Below, one piece after another: positions 53,413 through 62,234 of a DNA stretch of 64,000 nucleotides (position 1 is its first letter; every line of letters begins with the position of its first letter). A program made the translations under genes and the position numbers. Source of the DNA: Archangium lipolyticum (lineage in GTDB: Bacteria > Myxococcota > Myxococcia > Myxococcales > Myxococcaceae); NCBI RefSeq assembly GCF_024623785.1, contig NZ_JANKBZ010000004.1, forward strand, positions 248,001-312,000, read 5' to 3'. The notes under the pieces are model-generated. The model was not told the DNA's origin. It searched no databases and saw nothing but the letters and a program-made list of their open reading frames with translations.

Positions 53413-55044
53413 TTACTTCGCGGGCGGCGTGAGAGCCAGCGTGTGGAGGGCCTCGGCGACCATGCGGGTGGTGGCGTCGAGGTTGTCGAGCGAGATGGAC
53501 TCGTCCGGGGCGTGGCCCGTGTAGAGGTCCCCGGGGAAGGCGGGCCCGAAGTCGACGGAGCGCGGGAAGAGGCGCGCGTAGGTGCCACCGCGCACCGACT
53601 GGGGCTTCGCGTCCGGCTCGTTGCGGTGCCGCTTGTAGATGTCGAGCAGCGTGGTGACGAGCGGCCCCGAGGTGTCCGCCACGTGCGGCTCTCCCACGTA
53701 GCGGCCGCCCTCGCCCGGCTTCCCACCCTTCACCTCCTTCACCCGGCCACCGGTGTCCTGGGAGAGCCGCTCCGCGGCGGCATCGAGCGAGGCGTTGAAG
53801 GCGGCGGCGTCCTTGCCCCGAGGCCGGCGCATGTTGATGCCCAGGCCCACCTTGCCGTCCTTCACGCGCAGCACCGTGGGCGCGACGAGGAGCCGGCCCA
53901 TCAGCTCGTCCTGGTAGGCCACGCCCAGCTTCTCGCCCCAGTGGTCCCCATCGAAGCGCAGCGTCACCGCCTTCAACATCGCCCCGATGCCGTTGGTCTC
54001 CAGCGGCAGCTTCGCGGCCACGGCGGCCAGGTCCCAGAGGGCGTTGTTGCCCTCCTCCGCCACCGAGGCGTGCACGGCCTTGCCGTGAGTCATGAGGATG
54101 ACCCGGGTGCCCTCCTGCTTCACCTCGGCCCGCAGCGTGGGGCGCTCCTGGCTCACCGCGGCCACGGCCTCCCGCACGGCGGCGAGCGCCTTCTCCGGTT
54201 CCAGGCCCGCCGACTCCAGCTTCAGCGTGGCGGCCCCGGGCACCTGGGTGAGGAACTCGCCCGCGGTGACGTCCACGGCGCGCAGCCGGCCCGCCGTTGG
54301 CTTCTCCGGTGCGACCCCCAACTCGGCCTCGAGCTGCCAGGCGACGAAGCCACACTGCGCCGCGATGACCGGGAAGTTCGAATCCACCGAGATGACGTGC
54401 GTGGGGTGCGGCTTCTGCGTCTCCGCGTACTGCTGCATGCCCGTCCAGTCGCTCTCCTCGCCGTTGCCGACGATGACGAGCACCTTGCCCTGTTGCGGCG
54501 ACAGGCCCAGTTCCTTCGCCATCGCGAGCGCCACGAGCGCGGAGGCCAGCGGCCCCTTGTCGTCCTCGACGCCCCGTCCGTGGAGGCGGCCCTTCTCGAC
54601 GTACGGCTCGAACGGAGGCTTCTTCCACTCGTGCGCGGGCGCGGGCACCACGTCTCCGTGGAAGACGAGCCCCAGCCGCGGCTCCCCCTCGCCCCAGGAC
54701 AGCTCGAACACCTCGTTGCCGCCCACCGCGCGGAAGCCGAGGCCCCGGCCGCGCGCCCACTTCTCCAGGAAGCGCCCCATGGCGGCGATCTCCGGGCTCT
54801 TCGCCGCGGGCTGCTCGCTGCTCACCGTCTTGAAGCGGACGAGCGACTTCGTGAGCGCCACCACCTCGTCGAGGGCGCAGGCGCGGACGTACTCGGCGTA
54901 GCGCTCGGCGGGGGATTTGCCCTTCAGCGCCTTCTCGGAGAAGCGGGCGGCGCGGGCCTGGGGCGTGCCCTTGCAGCGGGCATCACCGGCGAGGGCGAGG
55001 GAGGGCAGCAGCAGACACAGGGGGACGAGGAGTCGGGAGCGCAT
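53413..55044 (-). CDS. exported M20-family dipeptidase
   Basis: A 543-residue protein with Sec signal MRSRLLVPLCLLLPSLALAGD. The zinc ligands of family M20 are in place: GLVFHGDVVPA, the bridging Asp in GRGVEDDKGPLASALVAL, the catalytic GEESDW, VDSNFP, and a C-terminal YTGHAPDESIS histidine. Residues between are a dimerisation lid with an extra 100-residue insertion versus PepV. The enzyme would cleave dipeptides or N-acylated amino acids in the periplasm or medium, consistent with a predatory lifestyle. It is the downstream neighbour of a kinase on the other strand, with no shared operon. Confidence 0.87.
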   Translation of the reverse strand: MRSRLLVPLCLLLPSLALAGDARCKGTPQARAARFSEKALKGKSPAERYAEYVRACALDEVVALTKSLVRFKTVSSEQPAAKSPEIAAMGRFLEKWARGRGLGFRAVGGNEVFELSWGEGEPRLGLVFHGDVVPAPAHEWKKPPFEPYVEKGRLHGRGVEDDKGPLASALVALAMAKELGLSPQQGKVLVIVGNGEESDWTGMQQYAETQKPHPTHVISVDSNFPVIAAQCGFVAWQLEAELGVAPEKPTAGRLRAVDVTAGEFLTQVPGAATLKLESAGLEPEKALAAVREAVAAVSQERPTLRAEVKQEGTRVILMTHGKAVHASVAEEGNNALWDLAAVAAKLPLETNGIGAMLKAVTLRFDGDHWGEKLGVAYQDELMGRLLVAPTVLRVKDGKVGLGINMRRPRGKDAAAFNASLDAAAERLSQDTGGRVKEVKGGKPGEGGRYVGEPHVADTSGPLVTTLLDIYKRHRNEPDAKPQSVRGGTYARLFPRSVDFGPAFPGDLYTGHAPDESISLDNLDATTRMVAEALHTLALTPPAK

Positions 55045-55069
55045 CGCCCCCCCACCTGTACACCAGGGC

Positions 55070-56824
55070 CTACGGCGTGTCCCGGGCCACGTCCGCCGTC
55101 ACCGGCTCCCGCGCGAGCGCCTCGCGGAAGGGCCCCTGGGCCTCGCTGGACACACAGACGAGCACCCCTTCCAACCTGCCGCAGGAGGCGTGTCCGGCGG
55201 TGCTCGCCAGGAAGCCCGCGGCCACCTGGTCATGCACCACGTAGACGGTGTCCGGCGACAGGCGGCCGGCCTGGATGTCCTCCTGTTCCCCCTCGCAGGT
55301 GGCCAGCGCGGAGGGCCCATCCAGCCGGGCGACATACCCGCTGTTGAACGTCATCCCGTTCAGCCAGGCCTGCCAGGCGTAGGGGGGCAGCTCGTTGTTG
55401 GTGAACAGGCCCGGGCAGCCGCGCCCGGCACCGTCCACGCGCGTGGCGGGGTAGAGGGCGAGGTGCTGGTACGTGCCCCTGGCCAGGGCCCACGTGGCGT
55501 CGCCTCCGGGCGCCGGCCGCACGTGCGGGGTGAAGCGGGCACGGCAGCCGTCGGCGGGCACCTCGACGGCCTGGAGCACCACGGCGAGGCCCAGGGCGGC
55601 GGCGGCCCAGGCCGGGCGGTTGCGTAGCACGCGCAGCAGGCCCGCGATGGCACCGAGGATGAACAGGTAGTGCATGGGCCAGATGAAGCGCCCGGACGAG
55701 CGGAAGACGCGGGCGAGCGGCGCGAGCACCGCCTCGGAGACGCGCTGGTAGCTGAAGACGGTCCACCCGGCGAGTTGCATGCGGGCCGAGAAGGCGAAGA
55801 GCGCCATGAGCCCGCACACGGTCAACAGCGGCCAGAGGCCCGGGGGCAGCAGCGGCCCGAACCGCTCGCGCTTCGCCAGCAGCACCCCCAGCGACGCGAA
55901 GCCCAGCAGCAGCACGCCGATCCCGAGGTACGCGGCGCCCTCGTACTGCCCTCCGCCGACGGGAATCTCCGGCACGAAGCGCGACATGCCGCCCTGGTTG
56001 AAGAAGGTGAGGAGGTTGGCCGAGTAGTGGTTGAAGCCCGTGGCGGACGTGGTGGAGAGGGAGAAGTAGCCGAACAGCACCATCACCCCGAGCGCCGAGC
56101 CGGAGAGGCCGGCGGCCCACGCCCCAGCCCTCGCGCCGGAGAAGAGGCCCTGCACGCGCCACAGGCGCAGCACGAGCCCGAGCGCCAGGGCCAGCGCCAT
56201 GGTGGCCAGGTAGACGTGGACGCCCGCGGCCAGCACGACGAAGAAGGCGGCGAGGCCCAGCGTGCGCGAGGCGGCGCGCGCATCGGGGGAGGGCCGCAGG
56301 TGGAGCCACAGCGACGCGAGCACCAGCCAGTGCGCGCACAGCGAGAGGTGGCCCAGGCGCATGGCCAGGGCCGGGGACATCACGAAGAGCAGGCCCCCGA
56401 GCACCTGGTGCAGCGGGCGCGGGGAGAGCCGCGAGACGAGGAGCGCGCCGAAGAGGCCCTGCAACGAGAAGCACAGCGCCACCCACGGCCCATGAATCTG
56501 GAAGGCCAGGGGCAGCAGCGAGGTCAGCGGCTTGAAGAGGGTGCTCCACCACGGCGTGGCATCCGTGTAGGCCAGCGAGGTGCCGACGGGGTGGAGGAAG
56601 CCCGCGGCGTCTCCCAGGGGGAGGCCCCAGGGGCTGGTGCGCGAGTAGAGCCAGCCGAACAGGATGGGCGACCAATCGTCCTGCAGCATCCAGTCGACGT
56701 TGCCGGGCAGCAGGGCCCCGGGGCCGACGATGTACGCGCTCCAGGCGAGGCCCGCCAGCGTGCACAACACAGGGGCCCACCAGCGCGGAAGGGTGCTCTG
56801 GGACGACTCGGCGAGGGGCTGCAT
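55070..56824 (-). CDS. large polytopic membrane protein (DUF6311-like)
   Basis: A 584-residue protein with about 10-12 hydrophobic helices and a C-terminal soluble domain of roughly 170 residues. The start WSAYIVGPGALLPGNVDWMLQDDWSPILFGWLYSRTSPW, with PVGTSLAYTDATPWWSTLFKPL and LPLAFQIHGPWVALCFSLQG, resembles the membrane family DUF6311 and, in layout, GT-C glycosyltransferases with an acidic residue in the first loop (DW..QDD). A sugar-transferase role is plausible but unproved. The soluble tail has cysteines (GCRARF, GCPGLF, CGRLEGVLVC) suited to a periplasmic disulfide-bonded domain. Confidence 0.72.
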   Translation of the reverse strand: MQPLAESSQSTLPRWWAPVLCTLAGLAWSAYIVGPGALLPGNVDWMLQDDWSPILFGWLYSRTSPWGLPLGDAAGFLHPVGTSLAYTDATPWWSTLFKPLTSLLPLAFQIHGPWVALCFSLQGLFGALLVSRLSPRPLHQVLGGLLFVMSPALAMRLGHLSLCAHWLVLASLWLHLRPSPDARAASRTLGLAAFFVVLAAGVHVYLATMALALALGLVLRLWRVQGLFSGARAGAWAAGLSGSALGVMVLFGYFSLSTTSATGFNHYSANLLTFFNQGGMSRFVPEIPVGGGQYEGAAYLGIGVLLLGFASLGVLLAKRERFGPLLPPGLWPLLTVCGLMALFAFSARMQLAGWTVFSYQRVSEAVLAPLARVFRSSGRFIWPMHYLFILGAIAGLLRVLRNRPAWAAAALGLAVVLQAVEVPADGCRARFTPHVRPAPGGDATWALARGTYQHLALYPATRVDGAGRGCPGLFTNNELPPYAWQAWLNGMTFNSGYVARLDGPSALATCEGEQEDIQAGRLSPDTVYVVHDQVAAGFLASTAGHASCGRLEGVLVCVSSEAQGPFREALAREPVTADVARDTP

Positions 56825-56934
56825 GGAGCGTGCAAGGTAGACCAGTGGAGGGGCGGCGAGGAAAGAACCCGCGCGCCCTGGCTGCCCGCCTGCTCCCTCG
56901 AACCGGGGAGTGGTCCCCGGTCAGGCCCCGAGAC

Positions 56935-57336
56935 TCAGCGCCCGTTGCGGCGCGAGCGGACGGGCACGGGAATCGGGCGGAGGTGGCCGCCGGACTGGTC
57001 GTCCTCGTCACGCACGCCCGCGCGGGCGAGGTGCTTGGAGAGCCGGCCGACCAGCATCAGGCCCGCCATGCGGAAGTCGGAGAAGAGCGACCACAGGGGG
57101 TACTTGAAGGTCGCCGGCCGGTTCTTCTCGAGGGTGAAGTGGCTCACCCAGGCGAAGCCGTAGCCCGCCACGAACATGGCCGGAACCAGATCCGCCCTGC
57201 CCGTCAGCGCGGCGGTGATGCCCAGACCCACCGCCACCGAGGTGCCCACGAAGTGCAACCAGCGTGTGATGGGTAGCGAGTGCTCACGGAGGTAGTACGG
57301 CCAGAACTCGGCGTAGGTCGGGATGCGCTCGTTCAT
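56935..57336 (-). CDS. Mpo1-like (DUF962) membrane protein
   Basis: A 133-residue protein from the ATG at 57336, matching the DUF962/YGL010w family: FWPYYLREHSLPITRWLHFVGT near residue 10 and GYGFAWVSHFTLEKNRPATFKYPLWSLFSDFRM near residues 60-90. The conserved histidines (His20, His29, His69) are those expected of the iron site in yeast Mpo1, a dioxygenase that alpha-oxidises 2-hydroxy fatty acids. Two transmembrane helices flank them. The C-terminal 35 residues are basic and low-complexity. The catalytic role in this bacterium is inferred. Confidence 0.85.
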   Translation of the reverse strand: MNERIPTYAEFWPYYLREHSLPITRWLHFVGTSVAVGLGITAALTGRADLVPAMFVAGYGFAWVSHFTLEKNRPATFKYPLWSLFSDFRMAGLMLVGRLSKHLARAGVRDEDDQSGGHLRPIPVPVRSRRNGR

Positions 57337-57443
57337 AGGTGAATTGTGCTGCCGGAGCCTCCCCATTCGTCAACCCTCCGCCACACCTCTTTGGCGCTTC
57401 TGTGTCATTCGTCTAGGCTCGAGGGTCTCCGGGGAGACGGATC

Positions 57444-58472
57444 GTGAACGACTGGACGCCCAAGCCCATTCCCTCGGCCGCCGTGGCGAAGCTCCCCCTC
57501 TCCCCCGAGGAGGGCTTCGTCCTGTCCCGTCTGGACGGCGCCACGCCCGTGAAGCACCTCACCGCCCTCACCGGACTCCCTCCCGAGCGCATCCAGGCCA
57601 TCCTGACGCGCCTGGTCGAGCACGGCGCCGTCCTACCCGCGCCCACCTCAGCACCGCCGCCGTCCACCGGGGCCCGGGCCGCCGCTCCGCCCGAGGAGGA
57701 CACACCGGCCGAGGCCGAGGAGCCGCTGGCCGCCGAGGAGGAGGCGCCCGAGGACGCCACGGTCGAGGCCGCCGCGGGCAACTGGAGACAGATCTTCGAG
57801 CGGCAGTTGCACCCGCTCCCCGAGGACGAGCGCGCCCGCAGGGCCCGGGGCGCGGAGGATCCGGAGCTGTCCGCGTTCTGTTTCGACCCGGTGCCCGCGG
57901 TCATCAAGTCGGTGCTGGAGAACACGCGGGTGGGACTGGGGCACGCGCGGCTCATCGCGCGCCACCATCACAACCCGGTGGGACTGGAGGCCCTGTGTGG
58001 CCGGGCGGCCTTCGTGGCGGACACGGGGGTGAGGCGCTGGCTGGTGCGCAACCCGCAGCTGCCCGCGGGCCTCTACCGGCGCCTGTGGAGCGGCCGCCGG
58101 TTGCTGGAGCAGTACAAGGTGGCGATGGACCGGGACGTGCCCGAGGGCACCCGCCGGACCGCGCGCGAGGTGATGCGGACGCGCTTCAACACCGCGCCCG
58201 CCGAGGAGCGGGTGGAGCTCATCCTCAACACCGAGGGCCGGGTGCTGGCCTCGCTGGTGGGGCTGGCGGTGGACGGGAAGACGGCGGCGCTGCTGTGCGG
58301 GCGCACGTACCGCTCGCCCATGCTCATCCAGAACATCGCGCGGTGGAGCGCGGCGCCGCCGGCCCTCATCGCGCACCTGCTCAAGCAGGAGGCCGTCCGG
58401 AGGCAGCCGCAGTTGCGCATGCTGCTCCAGCGCCACCCCAACGCCCCCGCGGACGCGCGCCGCGGAGGGTAG
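57444..58472 (+). CDS. winged-helix-like N-terminus with HEAT-like C-terminal region
   Basis: A 342-residue protein from the GTG at 57444, with GGGGAG about 7 bases upstream. Residues 14-64 (AVAKLPLSPEEGFVLSRLDGATPVKHLTALTGLPPERIQAILTRLVEHGAV) resemble the winged-helix PatA/DUF4388-associated region found in many myxobacterial regulatory proteins. An acidic Ala/Glu/Pro-rich linker follows (PPEEDTPAEAEEPLAAEEEA). The C-terminal 220 residues are helical repeats (RLIARHHHNPVGLEALCG, RWLVRNPQLPAGLYRRLW). The function is unknown; the layout suggests a regulator or adaptor. Confidence 0.7.
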   Translation: MNDWTPKPIPSAAVAKLPLSPEEGFVLSRLDGATPVKHLTALTGLPPERIQAILTRLVEHGAVLPAPTSAPPPSTGARAAAPPEEDTPAEAEEPLAAEEEAPEDATVEAAAGNWRQIFERQLHPLPEDERARRARGAEDPELSAFCFDPVPAVIKSVLENTRVGLGHARLIARHHHNPVGLEALCGRAAFVADTGVRRWLVRNPQLPAGLYRRLWSGRRLLEQYKVAMDRDVPEGTRRTAREVMRTRFNTAPAEERVELILNTEGRVLASLVGLAVDGKTAALLCGRTYRSPMLIQNIARWSAAPPALIAHLLKQEAVRRQPQLRMLLQRHPNAPADARRGG

Positions 58473-58537
58473 CGCCTGCCCTCACCACCGGCGGATGCCA
58501 CGCGGTGCTAACGTTGGGCCACCACGTGGGGGGCGAC

Positions 58538-58789
58538 ATGGCAAGACGGATCCTGCTGCTGGCGCTGCTGCTCGCCGTCGAGACCGCATGCCCGCATGCC
58601 TGGGGTCGAGGAGGCACGATCGACCGGACCGCGGAGCGCGACATGATCGAGTACCAATCGAGAAAGGACTGTCCTCTCGACGAAGAAGACTGGATGGACT
58701 TCTGCGCGGACTTCCATGCGCGCAAGAACGACCCCAAGGCACAGCGACTCTGTCCCCTGGAGTGTCGCCCGAACGGTGGAAGACCGTGA
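58538..58789 (+). CDS. small exported Cys-containing protein, probable lipoprotein
   Basis: An 83-residue protein from the ATG at 58538. The hydrophobic start MARRILLLALLLAVETAC could be a lipoprotein signal with a poor lipobox. The mature part has four more cysteines in pairs (KDCPLDEEDWMDFCADFHARKNDPKAQRLCPLEC), suggesting a small disulfide-bonded domain. It precedes the Cys-rich protein gene by 13 bp, so the two are probably co-expressed. Confidence 0.65.
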   Translation: MARRILLLALLLAVETACPHAWGRGGTIDRTAERDMIEYQSRKDCPLDEEDWMDFCADFHARKNDPKAQRLCPLECRPNGGRP

Positions 58790-58802
58790 GCCCGGAGCCC
58801 CC

Positions 58803-59720
58803 ATGAAATGGCGCATGCTCCCGGCCATCCTGCTCGGCCTGATCCTCGTTCTGCCGCTGGCGTGGCTATCCCGCACCGCCCTGTTCGGAAGCGGAACGAA
58901 CACGTCGACCCCCCAGGGAAAGACCCTCGTTCCCATGCTCTCGCCCGAGGAACGCCAGCGCCTCCTCACCTACGAGCGCGACTGCGAAACGGACGCCGAC
59001 TGCGAGCCGCCCCTCCGCTGCTTCTTCAGCACCCGCTCGATGAGCCGCTATTGCTCGGACAGCAGGTGCGTGACGGACCTGCAATGCAAGGAGGGATTCG
59101 CCTGCCGCACCCAGACCACCACCCAGGGCGAGGCTCCGCTCCGTGTCTGCTCGCTGGTGGGCGCTCGCAAGGAGGGAGAGGAGTGTCTGGAGCATGCCTC
59201 CACGACCGATTACGCATGCGAGAAGGATCTGCTCTGCCAGGGCCGGTGTGGCCGTCCGTGCCAGTTGGAGGACCCCTCCTCCTGCCCCGAGGGCTTCTTC
59301 TGCCACGGAGGATCCGAAGGGCCTTCCTGCCTGCCCACGTGCGAGGGCCGCACCTGCCCTGATGGCCAGCGATGCGTCGCCCTGGAAAGACCCAGGCTCC
59401 AGGGCAGGCACGTCTCCCTCTGTGCCAGGGTGTACGGCCAGGATTGTGGGCGGAACCCCTGTCCCCAGGGACAGAGCTGCGTCCAGCGCGATTACCCGGA
59501 GCACCCGGGCTCGGTGTGGATGGAGTGCATCTCACCTTGCGGCGAGGACGCGCCTGCCTGCCCCGAGGGTACCGTCTGCGCCATGCACCAATGCCTCGCG
59601 TCCTGTACTCCCGAGGACCCCTCGGACTGCGCGCCGGGCTTCACCTGTCATCGCAAGACAGCCCAGGAGCCCTGGAGGTGCGTGCCAACCCCCCGCGCCT
59701 CCAGCAGGCCCTCGCCGTAG
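58803..59720 (+). CDS. Cys-rich exported repeat protein (EB/Dickkopf-like modules)
   Basis: A 305-residue protein from the ATG at 58803. The N-terminus has a signal anchor (ILLGLILVLPLAWLSRTALF). The mature part contains about 35 cysteines in repeated modules: CETDADCEPPLRCFFS, CVTDLQCKEGFACRTQ, CLEHASTTDYACEKDLLCQGRCGRPC, CPEGFFCHGG, CEGRTCPDGQRC, CPQGQSCVQR, CPEGTVCAMHQCLASC. Such C-x(5-7)-C-xx-G-x-x-C modules occur in many secreted myxobacterial and eukaryotic proteins and bind proteins or carbohydrates. Cleavage versus membrane retention is unclear; no MYXO-CTERM tail is present. Confidence 0.78.
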   Translation: MKWRMLPAILLGLILVLPLAWLSRTALFGSGTNTSTPQGKTLVPMLSPEERQRLLTYERDCETDADCEPPLRCFFSTRSMSRYCSDSRCVTDLQCKEGFACRTQTTTQGEAPLRVCSLVGARKEGEECLEHASTTDYACEKDLLCQGRCGRPCQLEDPSSCPEGFFCHGGSEGPSCLPTCEGRTCPDGQRCVALERPRLQGRHVSLCARVYGQDCGRNPCPQGQSCVQRDYPEHPGSVWMECISPCGEDAPACPEGTVCAMHQCLASCTPEDPSDCAPGFTCHRKTAQEPWRCVPTPRASSRPSP

Positions 59721-59736
59721 CCCCGACGCTCCCACC

Positions 59737-60171
59737 TCACTCGAAGATGCGGCCCTCGAGCGCCTCGATGGCGGCGCGGATCTCCGGAGGCACGGCCACC
59801 TTCTGGTAGGTGGGGTACTGCAGGGTGACGAGCACCGCGCCGCCGCGCGCATAGCGCACCCCGGTGTGCGCATCGTCCACCGCGTACTCCATGGTGATGC
59901 TGGTGGTGCCGAGGCGCGAGACACGTGCCCCCACCACCAGATCCGCCGGGAAGACGACGGGGCGCAGGTACTCCGCGTTCGTCGCGGCGACGATGGGACC
60001 CACGCCCCCGTCGGGCTTCTGCATCTCGGTGCTCACCAGACCCACCCGCGCCATGTAGGCGATGCGGGCCGACTCGAACCAGGTGAAATAACGCGCGTTG
60101 TTCACGTGGCCGTACGCGTCCATCTCGCTCCAGTGAACGGGGAAACGAACGGTGATGGGGAAGTCGTTCAT
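59737..60171 (-). CDS. hotdog-fold acyl-CoA thioesterase
   Basis: A 144-residue protein from the ATG at 60171. The 4-HBT thioesterase signature is WSEMDAYGHVNNARYFTWFESAR, with the catalytic Asp in MDAYGHVNN. The rest matches the single-domain hotdog length (about 140 residues). It hydrolyses acyl-CoA thioesters; chain-length preference cannot be read. It is an isolated gene convergent on the Cys-rich protein gene. Confidence 0.88.
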   Translation of the reverse strand: MNDFPITVRFPVHWSEMDAYGHVNNARYFTWFESARIAYMARVGLVSTEMQKPDGGVGPIVAATNAEYLRPVVFPADLVVGARVSRLGTTSITMEYAVDDAHTGVRYARGGAVLVTLQYPTYQKVAVPPEIRAAIEALEGRIFE

Positions 60172-60302
60172 GGACGGGCCATGCATCACGCCCGGCGGCC
60201 CGGGGCAACCGGAATCATCCGATTGGATGCCCGGAGGGCAGGAAGAGGAGCGCTCGCCAGGGCTCCAACGGCGCCACCCGACGGGGAGTTGACCCGGACA
60301 CG

Positions 60303-62165
60303 GTGCTGGGGGACCGTGCCTCGGTGACACCGCACGAGCCCGGCACCGCGAAGCAACAGCACGCCGAGGGGACGCACGAAGCGCCTCCCCGCGACCCCCA
60401 CCTCCACGAGACCCGCCCTCCTCGGACTGGCACCGCGACGAAGCCCGAGCAGCACGCGGACATGGTGCGCTGGCTCCACCCCGCAATGCTCGTGCGCACC
60501 GGGTTGGACGCGCTGGTGGCCGCCGCGTTCGGCGCTCGCGCGGACCACCGCCTCATCGAGGCCGTGGTGCGCCCGCAGCCCCCCTTCTTCGACTACTCGG
60601 AGGAGTCCCCCGATGGGGACTTCTGGCTGGACTACGCGGCCGACAGCGGCGACGGGTGGAACTCCACCTATACGGTGGCGCGGTTGATGGCGCTGCCCTC
60701 CCTGGAGCTCAAGGACGCCACGGGCCAGGCGCACGCCACCGAGCGCGGACGCATCCTCGTGCTCGGCGGCGACCAGGTGTACCCGGGCGCCAGCCGCGAG
60801 ACGTACGAGGAGCGACTGGTGCTTCCCTACGAGGAGGCCATGGCGCGCACGAAGCAGCCCAGCCCGGACCTGTTCGCCATCCCCGGCAACCACGACTGGT
60901 ACGACGGGCTGTCCGCCTTCATGCGGCTGTTCTGCGCCAACCGCTGGCTGGCCGGTCGGCGCACGCGCCAGAGCCGCAGCTACTTCGCCCTCAAGCTGCC
61001 GCGCGGCTGGTGGCTCATCGGCACGGACGTGCAGCTCAACAGCGACATCGACGTGCCCCAGGTGGAGTACTTCCACCAGGTGGCCGCGCACATGAAGCCG
61101 GACGACCGCGTCATCCTCTGCAACGCGGAGCCCGCGTGGATTCTCGCCGCCACCAGCCAGCGCCGCGGCTACCTGGAGAACAACCTCGAGTACCTCCAGG
61201 AGAAGGTGTTCGGCCGGCGCATCAGCCTCTTCCTCGCGGGAGATCTGCACCACTACAAACGGCACGAGGACCCCGAGGGCCGGCAGAAGATAACGGCCGG
61301 CGGCGCCGGGGCCTTCATGCACCCCACGCACACGCCGTCGGCGCACCGGCTGCGCGACGGGTACGTCCAGAAGGAGTGCTTCCCGGATGAGCGGACGTCC
61401 CGGAAGCTGGCTCGCGGGAACCTGATGCTCATCCGCTCCAGCCCCCTCTTCGGGTTGATGACGGGCGCGCTCTACCTGCTGCTCGCGCTGGCGACGTATA
61501 CGGAGATTGGCATCTTCGGGCTCTCGCACATGCTGGAGGCGCTCTCCGCGGTGGCCTCCTCGGTGGTGACGCGCCCGTGGTCGCTGACGCTGGGGCTGGC
61601 CACCATCGGTGGGCTCATCGGGTTCGCGGACGTGGCCTTCGGGCGCTGGCGCGTGCTGGCCGGCACACTGCATGGCCTGGCGCACATCACCACCGCCTTC
61701 TTCGTGGCCTGGGGCTCGGTGTACCTCACCGTCAGCGTGCTGGGCATCTGCCCGGAGGTCATCTCCGGCAACACGGCCCTGGTGCCCGGGGTGGCCCTGT
61801 GCGCCGCCGGGTGGACACACGTGTGGGCCAAGTTCCTGCTGGGCGCCCTCTTCACCTTCGCGGGTGGCTTCCTGGTGGGCCCCTTCATCATGGGCCTCTA
61901 CCTGACGGTGAGCGTCAACGCCTTCGGGGCCCACTACAACGAGGCCTTCATCTCGCTCGCCATCGAGGACTGGAAGAACTTCCTGCGGCTGCGCATCGAC
62001 AAGGAGGGGCAGCTCACCGTGTTCCCGGTGGGCATCCAGCGAGTGCCCCGCAAGTGGAAGGCGACACACGCCGGTCCCTACGCACCCGCCTACGACCCGG
62101 ACGACCCGAAGGCCACCGAGCCCGTCCTCATCGAGCCTCCGGTGCGCGTGCGACCCCGCCCCTGA
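60303..62165 (+). CDS. metallophosphoesterase fused to membrane domain
   Basis: A 620-residue protein. A GTG at 60303 is the first in-frame start, but without a binding site; alternatives are the GTG at 60324 and the ATG at 60462 (MVRWLHPAM). The calcineurin-like phosphoesterase domain (about 140-370) has the ligand motifs GGDQVYPG, GNHDWYDG and AGDLHHYKRH; the usual first GD.H motif seems displaced or absent. The C-terminal 230 residues hold about six helices (LMTGALYLLLALATYTEIG, TLGLATIGGLIGFADVAF, LAHITTAFFVAWGSVYLTVSVLG). A periplasm- or cytoplasm-facing phosphatase tethered in the inner membrane is likely; the substrate is unknown. Confidence 0.8.
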   Translation: MLGDRASVTPHEPGTAKQQHAEGTHEAPPRDPHLHETRPPRTGTATKPEQHADMVRWLHPAMLVRTGLDALVAAAFGARADHRLIEAVVRPQPPFFDYSEESPDGDFWLDYAADSGDGWNSTYTVARLMALPSLELKDATGQAHATERGRILVLGGDQVYPGASRETYEERLVLPYEEAMARTKQPSPDLFAIPGNHDWYDGLSAFMRLFCANRWLAGRRTRQSRSYFALKLPRGWWLIGTDVQLNSDIDVPQVEYFHQVAAHMKPDDRVILCNAEPAWILAATSQRRGYLENNLEYLQEKVFGRRISLFLAGDLHHYKRHEDPEGRQKITAGGAGAFMHPTHTPSAHRLRDGYVQKECFPDERTSRKLARGNLMLIRSSPLFGLMTGALYLLLALATYTEIGIFGLSHMLEALSAVASSVVTRPWSLTLGLATIGGLIGFADVAFGRWRVLAGTLHGLAHITTAFFVAWGSVYLTVSVLGICPEVISGNTALVPGVALCAAGWTHVWAKFLLGALFTFAGGFLVGPFIMGLYLTVSVNAFGAHYNEAFISLAIEDWKNFLRLRIDKEGQLTVFPVGIQRVPRKWKATHAGPYAPAYDPDDPKATEPVLIEPPVRVRPRP

Positions 62166-62222
62166 GACATGGGGCAGCACGGATTTCTCGGTGGGCCCGC
62201 ACCACTTCAGCCGTTTTTGGTG

Positions 62223-62234
62223 TAAAATTACGGC
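62223..62234 (+). promoter_or_regulatory. possible -10 box of a leaderless TonB-like mRNA
   Basis: TAAAAT at 62223-62228, inside gtgTAAAATtacggcATG, ends 6 bases before the ATG at 62235, so transcription would start at or near the start codon. No clear -35 element is visible, and no Shine-Dalgarno site precedes the gene. Confidence 0.35.

Noticed and set aside
55670-57163. Long + strand frame opposite the membrane protein gene
   Set aside because: Hydrophobic helices, the start and conserved motifs are all on the minus strand; this frame is Arg/Gly-rich antisense.
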